Shown in pieces: positions 45,601 to 54,166 of a stretch of DNA of 64,000 nt. Below the pieces are notes generated by a model, which was not told where the DNA came from, made no database searches, and was given only the letters and a program-made list of their open reading frames with translations. The position numbers were made by a program, and so were the translations under genes. Where the stretch lies: positions 558,001 through 622,000 of the forward strand of contig NZ_WHOH01000003.1 of assembly GCF_009741735.1 (NCBI RefSeq), given 5' to 3'. Within the stretch, counting starts at the first letter, position 1; each line of letters opens with the position of its first letter. Source of the stretch: Lentibacillus sp. JNUCC-1 (lineage in GTDB: Bacteria; Bacillota; Bacilli; Bacillales; Amphibacillaceae).

Positions 45601-46280
45601 TCTGCTTATATTGTGACATGGATATCATCAGTCAAACAACATGGCGTACTGTATTGTACCCCCCTAAACTGAAGCCGATATGTTCAGATTGCTTTGAGCA
45701 GCTTCACTTTCTATCGGGCCAGCGATGCCGGGTTTGTTCACGGGAAACAAAAGAGCGTGTATGTCATGACTGTCTTTGGTGGCGTCAGCAATTTCCCGAT
45801 GGTGATGTGCTCAAAGCTCATTGTTCCGTTTTGGGATACAACGATTTTATGAAAGACGTGATCACAAAGTGGAAATACCGAGGTGATTATGAATTGGGAA
45901 ATATGTTTGCTGACGTCTTCCGGGATGCCTTTGAAAAGCAGTATTCCAATTTGAAAAAAGATTGTCTAATCGTGCCTGTGCCTTTAAGTTCACAGCGGCT
46001 TAAGGAACGGGCTTTCAATCAAGCAGAAATGCTTGCCCGCTTATTACCAGTTGAACCTGTCTTGGCGGTAGAACGTCTGAGCGGGGAGAAACAATCCAAG
46101 AAATCGCGGCGCGAGCGAATTTTATCAAAAAACCCGTTTATTGTGACTGAACCTATTAACAAACCGGTGATTCTGGTCGATGATATTTATACAACGGGTA
46201 CGACTTTGCGTCATATTGCCCGGCAATTAAAAACAAACGGCTGCCCAAGTGTATATGGCTTGACACTTGCGCGCGGGTGA
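45597..46280 (+). CDS. comFC: Competence protein ComFC (phosphoribosyltransferase fold)
   Basis: A 227-residue protein. The N-terminal zinc ribbon (CLYCDMD, CSDCFEQL, CRVC..CHDC) is followed by the PRT domain with DCLIVPVPLSSQRLKERAFNQAEMLA and the PRPP loop VILVDDIYTTGTTL. It acts with ComFA in DNA uptake. ATG 45597 overlaps the comFA stop, and AAGGGTGG precedes it. Confidence 0.93.
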   Translation: MICLYCDMDIISQTTWRTVLYPPKLKPICSDCFEQLHFLSGQRCRVCSRETKERVCHDCLWWRQQFPDGDVLKAHCSVLGYNDFMKDVITKWKYRGDYELGNMFADVFRDAFEKQYSNLKKDCLIVPVPLSSQRLKERAFNQAEMLARLLPVEPVLAVERLSGEKQSKKSRRERILSKNPFIVTEPINKPVILVDDIYTTGTTLRHIARQLKTNGCPSVYGLTLARG

Positions 46281-46333
46281 CTGTAATTAATCAGTTCCTA
46301 TGTTATAATTTATTTAATCAGGAGGCTGTTGAC

Positions 46334-46759
46334 ATGGGGGAATTAGCAAATTGCCAGCGCTGTGATACAGTGTTTGTCAAAACCATAAGAGATATATGTC
46401 ATGACTGCTATAAACAGGAAGAAGAGGCCTTTGATACGGTTTATGCTTTTTTACAGAAGAAAAAGAATCGGGAAGCTACTATCGTGGAAATTGTAGCTGC
46501 AACCGAGGTGTCGGAAGAATTGATCATTAAATTCATTAAAGAAAAAAGACTGAGGGCCTCCGATTTTCCAAAGCTGGCCTATCCTTGTGAAAAATGTGGA
46601 ACCGGTATTGTAACTGGCCGTCTATGTGAATCATGCGCAAATGATATTAAAACCGATTTGTCAAGGCATGAAAGCATCGAACAACTTGAACATACCCGAA
46701 TGAAAAAATCAAAAGAACGGCAATATGCCTATTATAACCTTGAACGTTCTAAAGAATGA
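46334..46759 (+). CDS. yvyF: Flagellar operon zinc-finger protein YvyF (TIGR03826)
   Basis: The 141-residue product has cysteine pairs at CQRC...CHDCYK and CEKCG..CESC, with a helix-turn-helix-like middle (ATIVEIVAATEVSEELIIKFI). It is always found between comFC and flgM in Bacillaceae. It may be a regulator of flagellar genes; the exact role is uncertain. ATG 46334 is set by AGGAGG. Confidence 0.9.
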   Translation: MGELANCQRCDTVFVKTIRDICHDCYKQEEEAFDTVYAFLQKKKNREATIVEIVAATEVSEELIIKFIKEKRLRASDFPKLAYPCEKCGTGIVTGRLCESCANDIKTDLSRHESIEQLEHTRMKKSKERQYAYYNLERSKE

Positions 46760-46761
46760 TT

Positions 46762-46787
46762 TAAATATTGCAGAAAGCTGCCGATAT
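46762..46787 (+). promoter_or_regulatory. Sigma-D promoter of flgM
   Basis: TAAA at 46762-46765 and a perfect GCCGATAT at 46780-46787 are 14 nt apart. This matches the sigma-D consensus and lies 63 nt upstream of flgM, giving the usual feedback loop in which sigma-D drives its own anti-sigma factor. Confidence 0.88.
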
Positions 46788-46850
46788 AAATAACAAGAGA
46801 AGAAAGACTAGGACGGATGACACAATCTACAATGATGCGAGGTGATGCAA

Positions 46851-47119
46851 ATGAAAATTTATGGCCCAAATCATACGAATTTGAATCCTTATCAGAAACA
46901 AATGAACAAACAAGCACACGAAAAGAAAGAGATGCCGCAAAAAGACCAACTGCAAATATCCGACAAAGCTAAACAAATGCAACAAGCAGAGGGAGCGAAA
47001 GAGGCTCAACGTGCGGCTCACGTCCAGAAGATTAAACAAGCAGTGGAATCAGGGATTATCAGGTGAACCCTGCCAAGACAGCAGACAAAATGCTGTCATT
47101 CTGGTCCACCCGAACTTAA
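46851..47119 (+). pseudogene. flgM: Anti-sigma-D factor FlgM (one-base frameshift)
   Basis: The N-terminal part (NLNPYQKQMNKQA, LQISDKAKQMQQAEGA) is recognisably FlgM. The raw frame stops at 47066 after SGIIR, but restoring one base near 47055 yields SGIYQVNPAKTADKMLSFWS and a stop at 47119, for 89 residues, the normal length. The lost segment contains helices that bind sigma-D, so if real the mutation would free sigma-D. Because eight other genes in the window show the same kind of one-base loss, error is more likely. GAGGTG precedes ATG 46851. Confidence 0.8.
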
Positions 47120-47132
47120 AGGAGGACACACC

Positions 47133-47618
47133 ATGTCCATTGAAATGGTTGTCGCATCGATAGAAGGATTAACGCAGCTGCACGACAAGCTGCTTGAAAC
47201 GTCACAAGAAAAAACAGATGCACTGAAACAGGATGACACAGAACGCCTGCAGTCACTTTTAGGCACAGAGCGAAAATTGACCCGTAAATTAGAAAAAAAA
47301 GAAGAAGAACGCCAAAATGCGGTTGAAGCGTGGTTTGCTGATCATCGGTATGAAGAGGATTCGACCCTGACCAATATGCTGAATCACCTGGAAGGATCTG
47401 AAGACCAACAAACAGTTGAACAGGCTGCTGCAAACTTAATTGACAAGCTAACAGCTCTCAAGGAGCAGGAACAATTAAACATGGCACTAGTAGAGCAATC
47501 CATGCAGTTTGTTCAAATGTCCTTGGATATGATGCAGCCTTCGATTAAGAATATGAACTATGGCCAGCAATTTAAAACCCCGATAAACGATCGGTCTGTC
47601 TTCGATTCCAAAGCTTAA
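47133..47618 (+). CDS. flgN: FlgN family flagellar chaperone
   Basis: A 161-residue helical protein with KTDALKQDDTERLQSLLGTERKLTRKLEKKEEER as its coiled coil. FlgN chaperones the hook-associated proteins FlgK and FlgL, which are the next two genes. AAAGGAGG lies before the ATG, and the spacing to flgK is 15 nt. Confidence 0.9.
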   Translation: MSIEMVVASIEGLTQLHDKLLETSQEKTDALKQDDTERLQSLLGTERKLTRKLEKKEEERQNAVEAWFADHRYEEDSTLTNMLNHLEGSEDQQTVEQAAANLIDKLTALKEQEQLNMALVEQSMQFVQMSLDMMQPSIKNMNYGQQFKTPINDRSVFDSKA

Positions 47619-47633
47619 TCAGGAGGAACATAC

Positions 47634-49085
47634 ATGAGCAGCTTTCACGGCCTGGAAATGGCCAAACAATCATTATTTACTCAGCAATCAGCTTTATATA
47701 CAACGGGACACAACCTTTCGAATGCGAATACAAAAGGCTATTCTCGCCAGCGTGTTAATTTTGAAACCATGTCTCCATACCCTTCTGCGTCACGGAACCG
47801 TCCGGAAATCCCCGGACAAATGGGAACAGGGGTTAAAGCGGGAAGCATTGAACGTGTCCGCGATAAATTCCTGGATATGCAGTACCGCTCAGAAAACAGC
47901 CAATCAAGTTACTGGGAAGCCAAATCAGCTTCACTTGATCGTCTAGAGAGACTGATGAATGAACCGACTGAAAGTGGCATATCCCATACGATGAAACAAT
48001 TATGGGAATCGCTTCAGGATTTGGCCGCCAACCCGGAAAACAGCGGTGCTAAATCCGTTGTCGCCGAACGCGCCCAAGCTTTGGCAGACACCTTTAATTA
48101 TACATCCAACTCGCTTGAATCCATCCGCGATGATTTGAATGAGGAAATTAAAAATAACGTAAAAACAGCAAATTCACTTCTCGACAGCATTCATAAACTA
48201 AATGAACAAATTAAGCAGATTGAACCTCATGGCTACTTGCCCAACGATCTATATGATAAACGGGATCAATTGGTAGACGAGCTTTCAGGAATCGTTAACA
48301 TTACGGTTGTAAAAGAAAAGAGTTATGAGACCGCTCCAGATATAGCTGACGGGATCGTCACGATATCCTTGGTCGGTGACTCGAAAGACTCTGCTGTTCC
48401 TCTGTTAGATGAAAATGGAGTCCACGAAATGGAAGTCGGCTTTGGTGGTGAACAAAATGCAGTCAATCAACTGTCCGTCGGAGGAAAAGACGTTCTACAA
48501 GAACGCAACATCAATGGCAGCTTAAAAGGACTCATCGAATCCTACGGTTATATGAAGGACGATCAGGTGGAAGGCTCATTCCCCAAGCTCCATCAGGAAT
48601 TAAACACATTGGTTAAAGCGATCGGAGAGGAATTTAATAAGGTTCATAGTGACCCTCCGTTTTTCACCGGATTTGATGAAGAGCCGGCAGCCGGGAACAT
48701 AACTGTCTCAGATGCCATTATCGAAAACCCTTCAGAAGCAATTAAAGCTTCTGATTCAGGATACGGTGATATCGCATCTGAATTAGCTGATATATTCGCG
48801 AAAAAAGGAACCATTGAGGAAACCTCTATTAATAAATTTTTCGAAGGTATGATCGGCCGCTTTGGAGTTGAAGCCCAAAAGGCTAATACGATGAAAGATA
48901 ATACTGCTGTTTTGACGGATCAGGTGGAAAAACAGCGGATGTCTGTCAGCGCAGTGTCGCTGGATGAAGAAATGACCAACATGATTAAGTTCCAGCATGC
49001 TTACAATGCAGCAGCTCGTAATATGACAGCCGTTGATGAAATGCTAGATCGCATCATTAATAACATGGGTCTGGTAGGAAGGTAG
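47634..49085 (+). CDS. flgK: Flagellar hook-associated protein 1 FlgK
   Basis: A 483-residue protein, slightly short for the family. The N-terminal helix has the export and assembly motif SALYTTGHNLSNANTKGYSRQRV, and the C-terminus has SLDEEMTNMIKFQHAYNAAARNMTAVDEML, the axial-protein signature. It forms the first junction ring between hook and filament. The shortening falls in the outer, variable domain. Confidence 0.95.
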   Translation: MSSFHGLEMAKQSLFTQQSALYTTGHNLSNANTKGYSRQRVNFETMSPYPSASRNRPEIPGQMGTGVKAGSIERVRDKFLDMQYRSENSQSSYWEAKSASLDRLERLMNEPTESGISHTMKQLWESLQDLAANPENSGAKSVVAERAQALADTFNYTSNSLESIRDDLNEEIKNNVKTANSLLDSIHKLNEQIKQIEPHGYLPNDLYDKRDQLVDELSGIVNITVVKEKSYETAPDIADGIVTISLVGDSKDSAVPLLDENGVHEMEVGFGGEQNAVNQLSVGGKDVLQERNINGSLKGLIESYGYMKDDQVEGSFPKLHQELNTLVKAIGEEFNKVHSDPPFFTGFDEEPAAGNITVSDAIIENPSEAIKASDSGYGDIASELADIFAKKGTIEETSINKFFEGMIGRFGVEAQKANTMKDNTAVLTDQVEKQRMSVSAVSLDEEMTNMIKFQHAYNAAARNMTAVDEMLDRIINNMGLVGR

Positions 49086-49094
49086 GGTGTAAAA

Positions 49095-49964
49095 ATGCGT
49101 GTCACACAAGGTATGATTTCCAATAACATGCTCAGAAACTTGTCCAACAGCTACACAAACTTAAATACATATCTTGAGCAAGTGTCAACTGGTAAAAAAA
49201 TAACTCGGCCTTCCGATGATCCTGTGATTGCAATGAAAGGCATTAACTTCCGCAGACAGGTAACAGAAGTCGGTCAATTCAAGCGTAATGTCGGAGAAGT
49301 TCATAATTGGATGGACAACTCTGATTCGGCACTGGATAAAACAACCAAGGCTCTGCAAAAACTGCGTGAATTGGCTGTCCAGGCCAGTAATGATACCTAT
49401 GATGAATCCGAGCGGAAAAACATTAAAGAGGAAGCAGAACAGATAAAAAAACATTTGGTGGATATTGCCAATACAAAAGTGAACGATAAGTATATCTTCA
49501 ATGGAAATAAAACTGAGGAGAAGCCTTTTGCAAAAGACGGCACATCTTCAGCTGAGAATAAGGCTGTTGAAATCGAAGTCTCTAATGGCATTAAAATCCG
49601 GGCGAATGTCCTGCCGGAAGATGTATTCGGAGACGATTTCTTCAAGAAAATTGACTCTTTTATCACAAACTTAGATACAAACAATCAAGAAGGCATCAAC
49701 CAATCGATTGAGGCGCTGGATGCGAATATTGATAACACGATTAACGCCAGAGCTGATCTCGGGGCGCGAATGAACAGACTCGAATTGATCGAAAACCGCC
49801 TAGATGAACAAGAAGTTATTGCTAAGAAAACAATGAGTGACAACGAGGATATTGATTACGAAAAAGCCATCACCGACCTTATTACTCAGGAAACGTTGCA
49901 TCGCGCTGCCCTGGCTGCGGGATCGCGTATTATTCAACCGACACTTCTTGATTTCTTACGCTGA
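49095..49964 (+). CDS. flgL: Flagellar hook-associated protein 3 FlgL
   Basis: Similar to the flagellin ends: MRVTQGMISNNMLRNLSNSYTNL at the start with VSTGKKITRPSDDPV, and the C-terminal helix YEKAITDLITQETLHRAALAAGSRIIQPTLLDFL. The 289 residues match B. subtilis FlgL. It forms the second junction ring. A terminator follows, before yviE. Confidence 0.95.
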   Translation: MRVTQGMISNNMLRNLSNSYTNLNTYLEQVSTGKKITRPSDDPVIAMKGINFRRQVTEVGQFKRNVGEVHNWMDNSDSALDKTTKALQKLRELAVQASNDTYDESERKNIKEEAEQIKKHLVDIANTKVNDKYIFNGNKTEEKPFAKDGTSSAENKAVEIEVSNGIKIRANVLPEDVFGDDFFKKIDSFITNLDTNNQEGINQSIEALDANIDNTINARADLGARMNRLELIENRLDEQEVIAKKTMSDNEDIDYEKAITDLITQETLHRAALAAGSRIIQPTLLDFLR

Positions 49965-49976
49965 TGTTGTTCGAAC

Positions 49977-50012
49977 AACCCTGGTGCCTTATTGGCTTAA
50001 TCCAGGGTTTTT
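49977..50012 (+). terminator. Terminator inside the flagellar cluster, after flgL
   Basis: AACCCTGG (49977-49984) pairs with CCAGGGTT (50002-50009), a T5 run following. An extra palindrome GTTGTTCGAACAAC precedes it at 49966-49979. It divides flgM-flgL from yviE-fliW-csrA. Confidence 0.75.
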
Positions 50013-50039
50013 GATTGATTTTTGATTGGAGGGGTGCTC

Positions 50040-50591
50040 ATGAATATGCAGCAAATTCGTATGCAATCACAAATGGGCAGGATTGCGATCCATCATACAG
50101 AGGCCAAACAGACAATTGAGCAGCCCCGTGCTGAGCTGTCTATCAAACAGCCGCAAGCCATTATAAAAATGAACACAGAAAAAGGCCGGTTAACGATTGA
50201 TCAATCTCAAGCATGGGCAGACATGAATCTGATGAGCATCACTAAATTAAACAAACAGCATGCTGCGGAAGGTCTTAAAGCCGCTAAGCAAGGAGCAGGG
50301 CGAAGAGCAAGTGAGGGCACGGCTCTTATGAAAATCGAAGACGGCGGCAATCCCCTCACTCAACAAGCCCAAACGAATAGCTCCCGTCAAATGAAGCCGC
50401 TTGGGATCGACTTCATCCCGTCACGGTTCGCGGTTGCGATCAACTATGAGCCAGCCAAAATTCATACGGATATTACGGCTCAGCGTCCTATAATTGACGT
50501 CCAAACACATCAGCCTGTGCACCATTATGAACCTGGCCAGGTCACAACAGAAATGGCCCAATACCCTGAACTGGAAATAGATTTTGTTTAA
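50040..50591 (+). CDS. yviE: YviE-like protein (DUF6470)
   Basis: A 183-residue protein with alternating short beta and polar segments (QIRMQSQMGRIAIHHTEAKQTIEQPRAEL, SIKQPQA, INYEPAKIHTDITAQRPIIDV). It occupies the yviE position between flgL and fliW. GGAGGGG precedes ATG 50040. Its function is unknown. Confidence 0.85.
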   Translation: MNMQQIRMQSQMGRIAIHHTEAKQTIEQPRAELSIKQPQAIIKMNTEKGRLTIDQSQAWADMNLMSITKLNKQHAAEGLKAAKQGAGRRASEGTALMKIEDGGNPLTQQAQTNSSRQMKPLGIDFIPSRFAVAINYEPAKIHTDITAQRPIIDVQTHQPVHHYEPGQVTTEMAQYPELEIDFV

Positions 50592-50656
50592 GAGGTTTTA
50601 GATAAGAGGATTCTTCCCTTCTGATGCATTTAGAGTTGGGAAAGGGAGTGGTATTT

Positions 50657-51115
50657 TTGGATACTCAAAAGATACAAACGAAATATTTTGGTGAAACAAC
50701 GATTGATAAGCATGAACTTTTTACATTCGCTTCTGGCCTTCCAGGTTTTGCAGAGGAAACATCATTTGTTATTTTAGATCTGCCTGGGAATCAGCTTTTT
50801 CACGTTTTACAGTCAGTCAACACACCGGACTTGGCATTTGTGATCACAAACCCGCATCAGTTCTATCCGAATTATTCGTTTGAATTGGAGGATCATGTTG
50901 CGCAACAAATTGATATTGAGCAGGAAGCAGATACTGCGGTGGCTGTGATTGTAACGCTTAAGGAACCTTTCGAGAAAAGCACCTTAAACCTCAAAGCACC
51001 TCTCATACTTAATACACGCTCCCGACTTGGGAAGCAGCACATACTTCAGGATGACACTTGGTTCGTGAAAGCGCCGGTGACCACCCCGGAAATGTCTGAG
51101 ACGGAGGGGGACTGA
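50657..51115 (+). CDS. fliW: Flagellar assembly factor FliW
   Basis: This protein of 152 residues binds flagellin and CsrA and times flagellin synthesis. Landmarks are IQTKYFGETTIDKHELFTFASGLPGFAEETSFVIL and FVITNPHQFYPNYSFEL. The TTG at 50657 is used because AAAGGGAGTGG lies just before it; the ATG at 50624 has no ribosome site. Its flagellin partner gene is not in this window. Confidence 0.92.
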   Translation: MDTQKIQTKYFGETTIDKHELFTFASGLPGFAEETSFVILDLPGNQLFHVLQSVNTPDLAFVITNPHQFYPNYSFELEDHVAQQIDIEQEADTAVAVIVTLKEPFEKSTLNLKAPLILNTRSRLGKQHILQDDTWFVKAPVTTPEMSETEGD

Positions 51116-51118
51116 GTC

Positions 51119-51346
51119 ATGCTTGTTTTAACGAGAAAATCAGGTGAATCGCTCCAGATCGGCGAAGATATTGAAATAAAAGTGCTGGAAATCACTGGTG
51201 ATCAAGTGAAAATTGGAATTGAAGCTCCTAAGTCTGTCGATATACACAGGCGCGAAGTCTATTTGCAAATTCAACATGAGAACAGCGAAGCCGCCAACCT
51301 CCCTCAAAACTTTTTGGAGAAATTATCAGATCAACACCGAAAATAG
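51119..51346 (+). CDS. csrA: Carbon storage regulator CsrA
   Basis: A 75-residue RNA-binding dimer ([48 protein letters not shown]). In Bacillus it blocks the hag ribosome site until FliW relieves it. It is coupled to fliW with a four-base gap and GGAGGGG. Confidence 0.97.
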   Translation: MLVLTRKSGESLQIGEDIEIKVLEITGDQVKIGIEAPKSVDIHRREVYLQIQHENSEAANLPQNFLEKLSDQHRK

Positions 51347-51349
51347 GGC

Positions 51350-51376
51350 TTTATAATTTCCAGAAACATCCGATAT
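51350..51376 (+). promoter_or_regulatory. Possible sigma-D promoter before flaG
   Basis: TCCGATAT at 51369-51376 differs by one base from the sigma-D -10 GCCGATAT. The -35 is poor (TTTA at 51350 or TATA at 51352). The fliD operon of B. subtilis is sigma-D dependent, and the position, 35 nt before flaG, is right. Confidence 0.55.
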
Positions 51377-51410
51377 AAAAAGTAAAGATACGGATGAGGA
51401 GCTGTAAGGA

Positions 51411-51761
51411 ATGAAAGTTGACAATGCACAAAGCTTTGCAACACCATTGAAACAGCAGACAGAACAGGGACCGCGTCCAGTCCCAGAACAAAAAGACAAT
51501 GGCGATAAAATTGTTTTGCATGATGAGGAGATCATTTCAACGGCCAAGGTAGAAACAGCCGTTACAAAAATGAACGAACTCGCCAAACCTTTGAAAACAG
51601 ATTTGAAATTTCAACTTCATGAAGATCTGAATGAGTACTACGTAACAGTAGTCAACCCGGTCACACATGAAGTCATTAAGGAAATTCCCCCAAAGAAAAT
51701 GCTGGATATGTACGCAGCAATGGCCGAATTCATGGGCTTGCTCGTCGATGAAAAGGTTTAA
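51411..51761 (+). CDS. flaG: FlaG family protein (YvyC)
   Basis: This 116-residue protein has a polar N-terminus and the FlaG core LKFQLHEDLNEYYVTVVNPVTHEVIKEIPPKKMLDMYAAM. FlaG affects filament length in other species. It directly precedes fliD, as does yvyC in B. subtilis, but the flagellin gene usually upstream is missing. Confidence 0.9.
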   Translation: MKVDNAQSFATPLKQQTEQGPRPVPEQKDNGDKIVLHDEEIISTAKVETAVTKMNELAKPLKTDLKFQLHEDLNEYYVTVVNPVTHEVIKEIPPKKMLDMYAAMAEFMGLLVDEKV

Positions 51762-51782
51762 AGATAAAGGAGGGCCCTGCAC

Positions 51783-53240
51783 ATGCGAATCGGTGGCTTG
51801 GCAACAGGAATGGATATTGATCAGCTTGTCAATAAATTGATGACAGCAGAGCGGATGCCGCTCGACAGAATGGAACAAGATAAAACAACTTTAACCTGGA
51901 AGCGTGACAGTTTTCGGGATATGAACAAGTCCTTGCACGATCTGAATCAGCTTATGCTCGATATGAAACTGAGCAAGACTTATGAATCGAAAGCAGTTAG
52001 CTCGTCCAATGAATCCGCCGTGACTGCAACTGCAAATGCAAACGCGTCAGAAGGAGCTTATAACATTAATGTAGAAAATCTGGCCACAGCTACAGTTTAT
52101 ATGAGCGGGAATGTTGAGGATCCTGATATAGAATTAGGTGAAAATTGGAAAGGAACTTACACCCTGGAATTCAATGAAAAAGCAGACGAAGAGCCATTTT
52201 CTTTTGAAATCAAGTCTGGAGATAGCCTTAGAGATGTCTTAAAAAAGATTACAAATGGCGACAATGATGTTAGAGCATTTTATGATGACCAGCAAAAGAA
52301 AATCATTATGGAATCAACGCTGACAGGTACCCTTGAGAAAGAGATCTCTATCAAGGGGCAGGGGAAAAACGGTCAAAGTTTTTTTGAACAACGAATGGGG
52401 ATGTCTGGAACAGAGTTCACCACTAAAAATGGAAAAGAGGCCACATTTTACTACAATGGGGTTGAACTCACTTCCAAAAACAATTCCTATGAGCTAAACG
52501 GCATTAATTTCGAGTTCAAAGGAAAAGGCGATGCCAGCCTAACGGTTAAAAACGATGTCGACCATACCTTTGATTCGATTATGAAGTTTGTAGATACGTA
52601 TAATAAAACGATTGATACATTAAATGAATCACAGCAAGAGGACAAATATCGCGATTTCCCGCCGCTGACTTCAAAGCAAAAGGAAGAAATGTCGGAAAAG
52701 GAAATTGAGCTTTGGGAGGAAAAAGCCAAAAGCGGCATGCTGCGTGGTGAGACGCTTATCACAAATGGCATGTTTGATCTGAGGCGCAGCTGGTATTCTG
52801 AGGTAAAAAATGACTCTCAGTACACATCTGTTACCGAGATCGGTATTTCGACAGGCCGCAATTATTTGAACGGCGGGAAGCTTGAAGTGGATGAAGATAA
52901 GCTGAAGGAAGCACTGAGAGAAAACCCGCAAGATGTGAAGAAATTATTCTCCAATAACGTTGAGGGGGCAGAGCGCGGAATTATCAATCGCGTGGAGGAT
53001 GCTGTCAAAGCAACAATGGGCAAGATTGAGATAAGAGCTGGCAAGGGTACATCCACACTTGAGAATTATACCTTGGGAAAACGCATGAAAGACCTCAACA
53101 GCCGAATGTCAGATTTTGAATCTAAATTGACACGTGTAGAAACAAGGTACTGGAATGAATTCACCGCTATGGAAAAAGCCATCCAGCGTATGAATATGCA
53201 ATCCCAGCAGTTGATGAGCCAATTCGGCGGCGGGATGTAG
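51783..53240 (+). CDS. fliD: Flagellar cap protein FliD
   Basis: A 485-residue filament cap. The N-terminus shows RIGGLATGMDIDQLVNKLMTAERMPLDRM, the C-terminus LEARYWNEFTAMEKAIQRMNMQS-type helix (seen as RVETRYWNEFTAMEKAIQRM). It assembles at the filament tip and folds flagellin. GGAGG precedes the ATG. Confidence 0.95.
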   Translation: MRIGGLATGMDIDQLVNKLMTAERMPLDRMEQDKTTLTWKRDSFRDMNKSLHDLNQLMLDMKLSKTYESKAVSSSNESAVTATANANASEGAYNINVENLATATVYMSGNVEDPDIELGENWKGTYTLEFNEKADEEPFSFEIKSGDSLRDVLKKITNGDNDVRAFYDDQQKKIIMESTLTGTLEKEISIKGQGKNGQSFFEQRMGMSGTEFTTKNGKEATFYYNGVELTSKNNSYELNGINFEFKGKGDASLTVKNDVDHTFDSIMKFVDTYNKTIDTLNESQQEDKYRDFPPLTSKQKEEMSEKEIELWEEKAKSGMLRGETLITNGMFDLRRSWYSEVKNDSQYTSVTEIGISTGRNYLNGGKLEVDEDKLKEALRENPQDVKKLFSNNVEGAERGIINRVEDAVKATMGKIEIRAGKGTSTLENYTLGKRMKDLNSRMSDFESKLTRVETRYWNEFTAMEKAIQRMNMQSQQLMSQFGGGM

Positions 53241-53277
53241 GGATAGCCTAATGTCTTTAATAAGGAGTGCATGATTT

Positions 53278-53679
53278 ATGGCTTATCAGAAAAAGTATGA
53301 AGCCTATAAAACAAATTCAGTCAATACGGCATCTGGTGGGGAATTAACACTTATGCTCTACAACGGATGTATCAAATTCATTAAAAAAGCCGTAACAGAT
53401 CTTCATAACAAAGATTATGAAGCGAAAAATACAAATATCAAAAAAGCCCAGGATATCATTCATGAATTGATGCTGACACTGGATCAGACAATTGACATTT
53501 CCAAAGAGATGCTGCCCTTGTATGATTATATTCTCCACTGTCTGCGTGAAGGAAATGTTAAAAACAGTGAAGAACATTTGCAAGAAGCTCTATCCTTTAC
53601 AACAGAATTTCGAGATACCTGGAAACAAGTTCTTCTGCAAACAAGACAGAAGCAATACGCTCAAGGTGCCCGGGTCTAA
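53278..53679 (+). CDS. fliS: Flagellin export chaperone FliS
   Basis: A 133-residue four-helix protein with YKTNSVNTASGGELTLMLYNGCIKFIKKA, the family signature, at the N-terminus. It binds the flagellin C-terminus. Its stop overlaps the fliT start (TAATG). Confidence 0.95.
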   Translation: MAYQKKYEAYKTNSVNTASGGELTLMLYNGCIKFIKKAVTDLHNKDYEAKNTNIKKAQDIIHELMLTLDQTIDISKEMLPLYDYILHCLREGNVKNSEEHLQEALSFTTEFRDTWKQVLLQTRQKQYAQGARV

Positions 53680-54032
53680 TGCATAAGCTTGAGGATTTGC
53701 TGGATGTCACCGAAAGACTGGCAGGTTTGTTTGGATCATCTGATACAAAACAGAGTCGGGAACAGCTGATTGATGAGATGAACCAATTGGTGGAAGAACG
53801 CGGTCGCATAATGTCGCATATTCAACCGCCATTTACAGAAGAAGAAAAGCAAATCGGCAAACAAGTTGTCGAGCTGAATCAATCTATTAAAGTAGAAATG
53901 GATCAGCTGTTTGCTGAATTGAAAACAGAAATGAAACAGATTAAGCAGCTTAAGAAAAACAATCAATCTTATACCAACCCCTATCAAAATGTGCAAACAA
54001 TGGATGGGATGTTCATGGATAGCAAAAAATAA
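53679..54032 (+). CDS. fliT: FliT-like flagellar chaperone
   Basis: A helical 117-residue protein (MHKLEDLLDVTERLAGLFG, QLIDEMNQLVEERGRIMSHI) in the fliT position directly after fliS. FliT chaperones FliD. Sequence conservation in this family is low, so the call rests mainly on the TAATG coupling and order. Confidence 0.82.
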   Translation: MHKLEDLLDVTERLAGLFGSSDTKQSREQLIDEMNQLVEERGRIMSHIQPPFTEEEKQIGKQVVELNQSIKVEMDQLFAELKTEMKQIKQLKKNNQSYTNPYQNVQTMDGMFMDSKK

Positions 54033-54098
54033 ATTTTTCTAAATCCCATGTCAACAAGGTTCAGCCCTTATTAAACTATCAATATTTAATAATTAATG

Positions 54099-54124
54099 GT
54101 TTTTGGAGGTAATTACAGGGGAAA
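54099..54124 (+). promoter_or_regulatory. Candidate sigma-B promoter of hpf
   Basis: GTTTTT at 54099-54104 and GGGAAA at 54119-54124 are 14 nt apart, close to the sigma-B pattern GTTTAA-N13-15-GGGTAT. B. subtilis hpf (yvyD) is known to be sigma-B and sigma-H controlled. A TATAAT also lies at 54130-54135 without a good -35. Confidence 0.45.
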
Positions 54125-54166
54125 CATAGTATAATATAGGTATAAGGATGAAAGGAGGACACTTAT

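Noticed and set aside
44170..46280. Broken comF operon because comFB is missing
   Set aside because: comFA and comFC are intact and overlap at ATGA; many Bacillaceae lack comFB.
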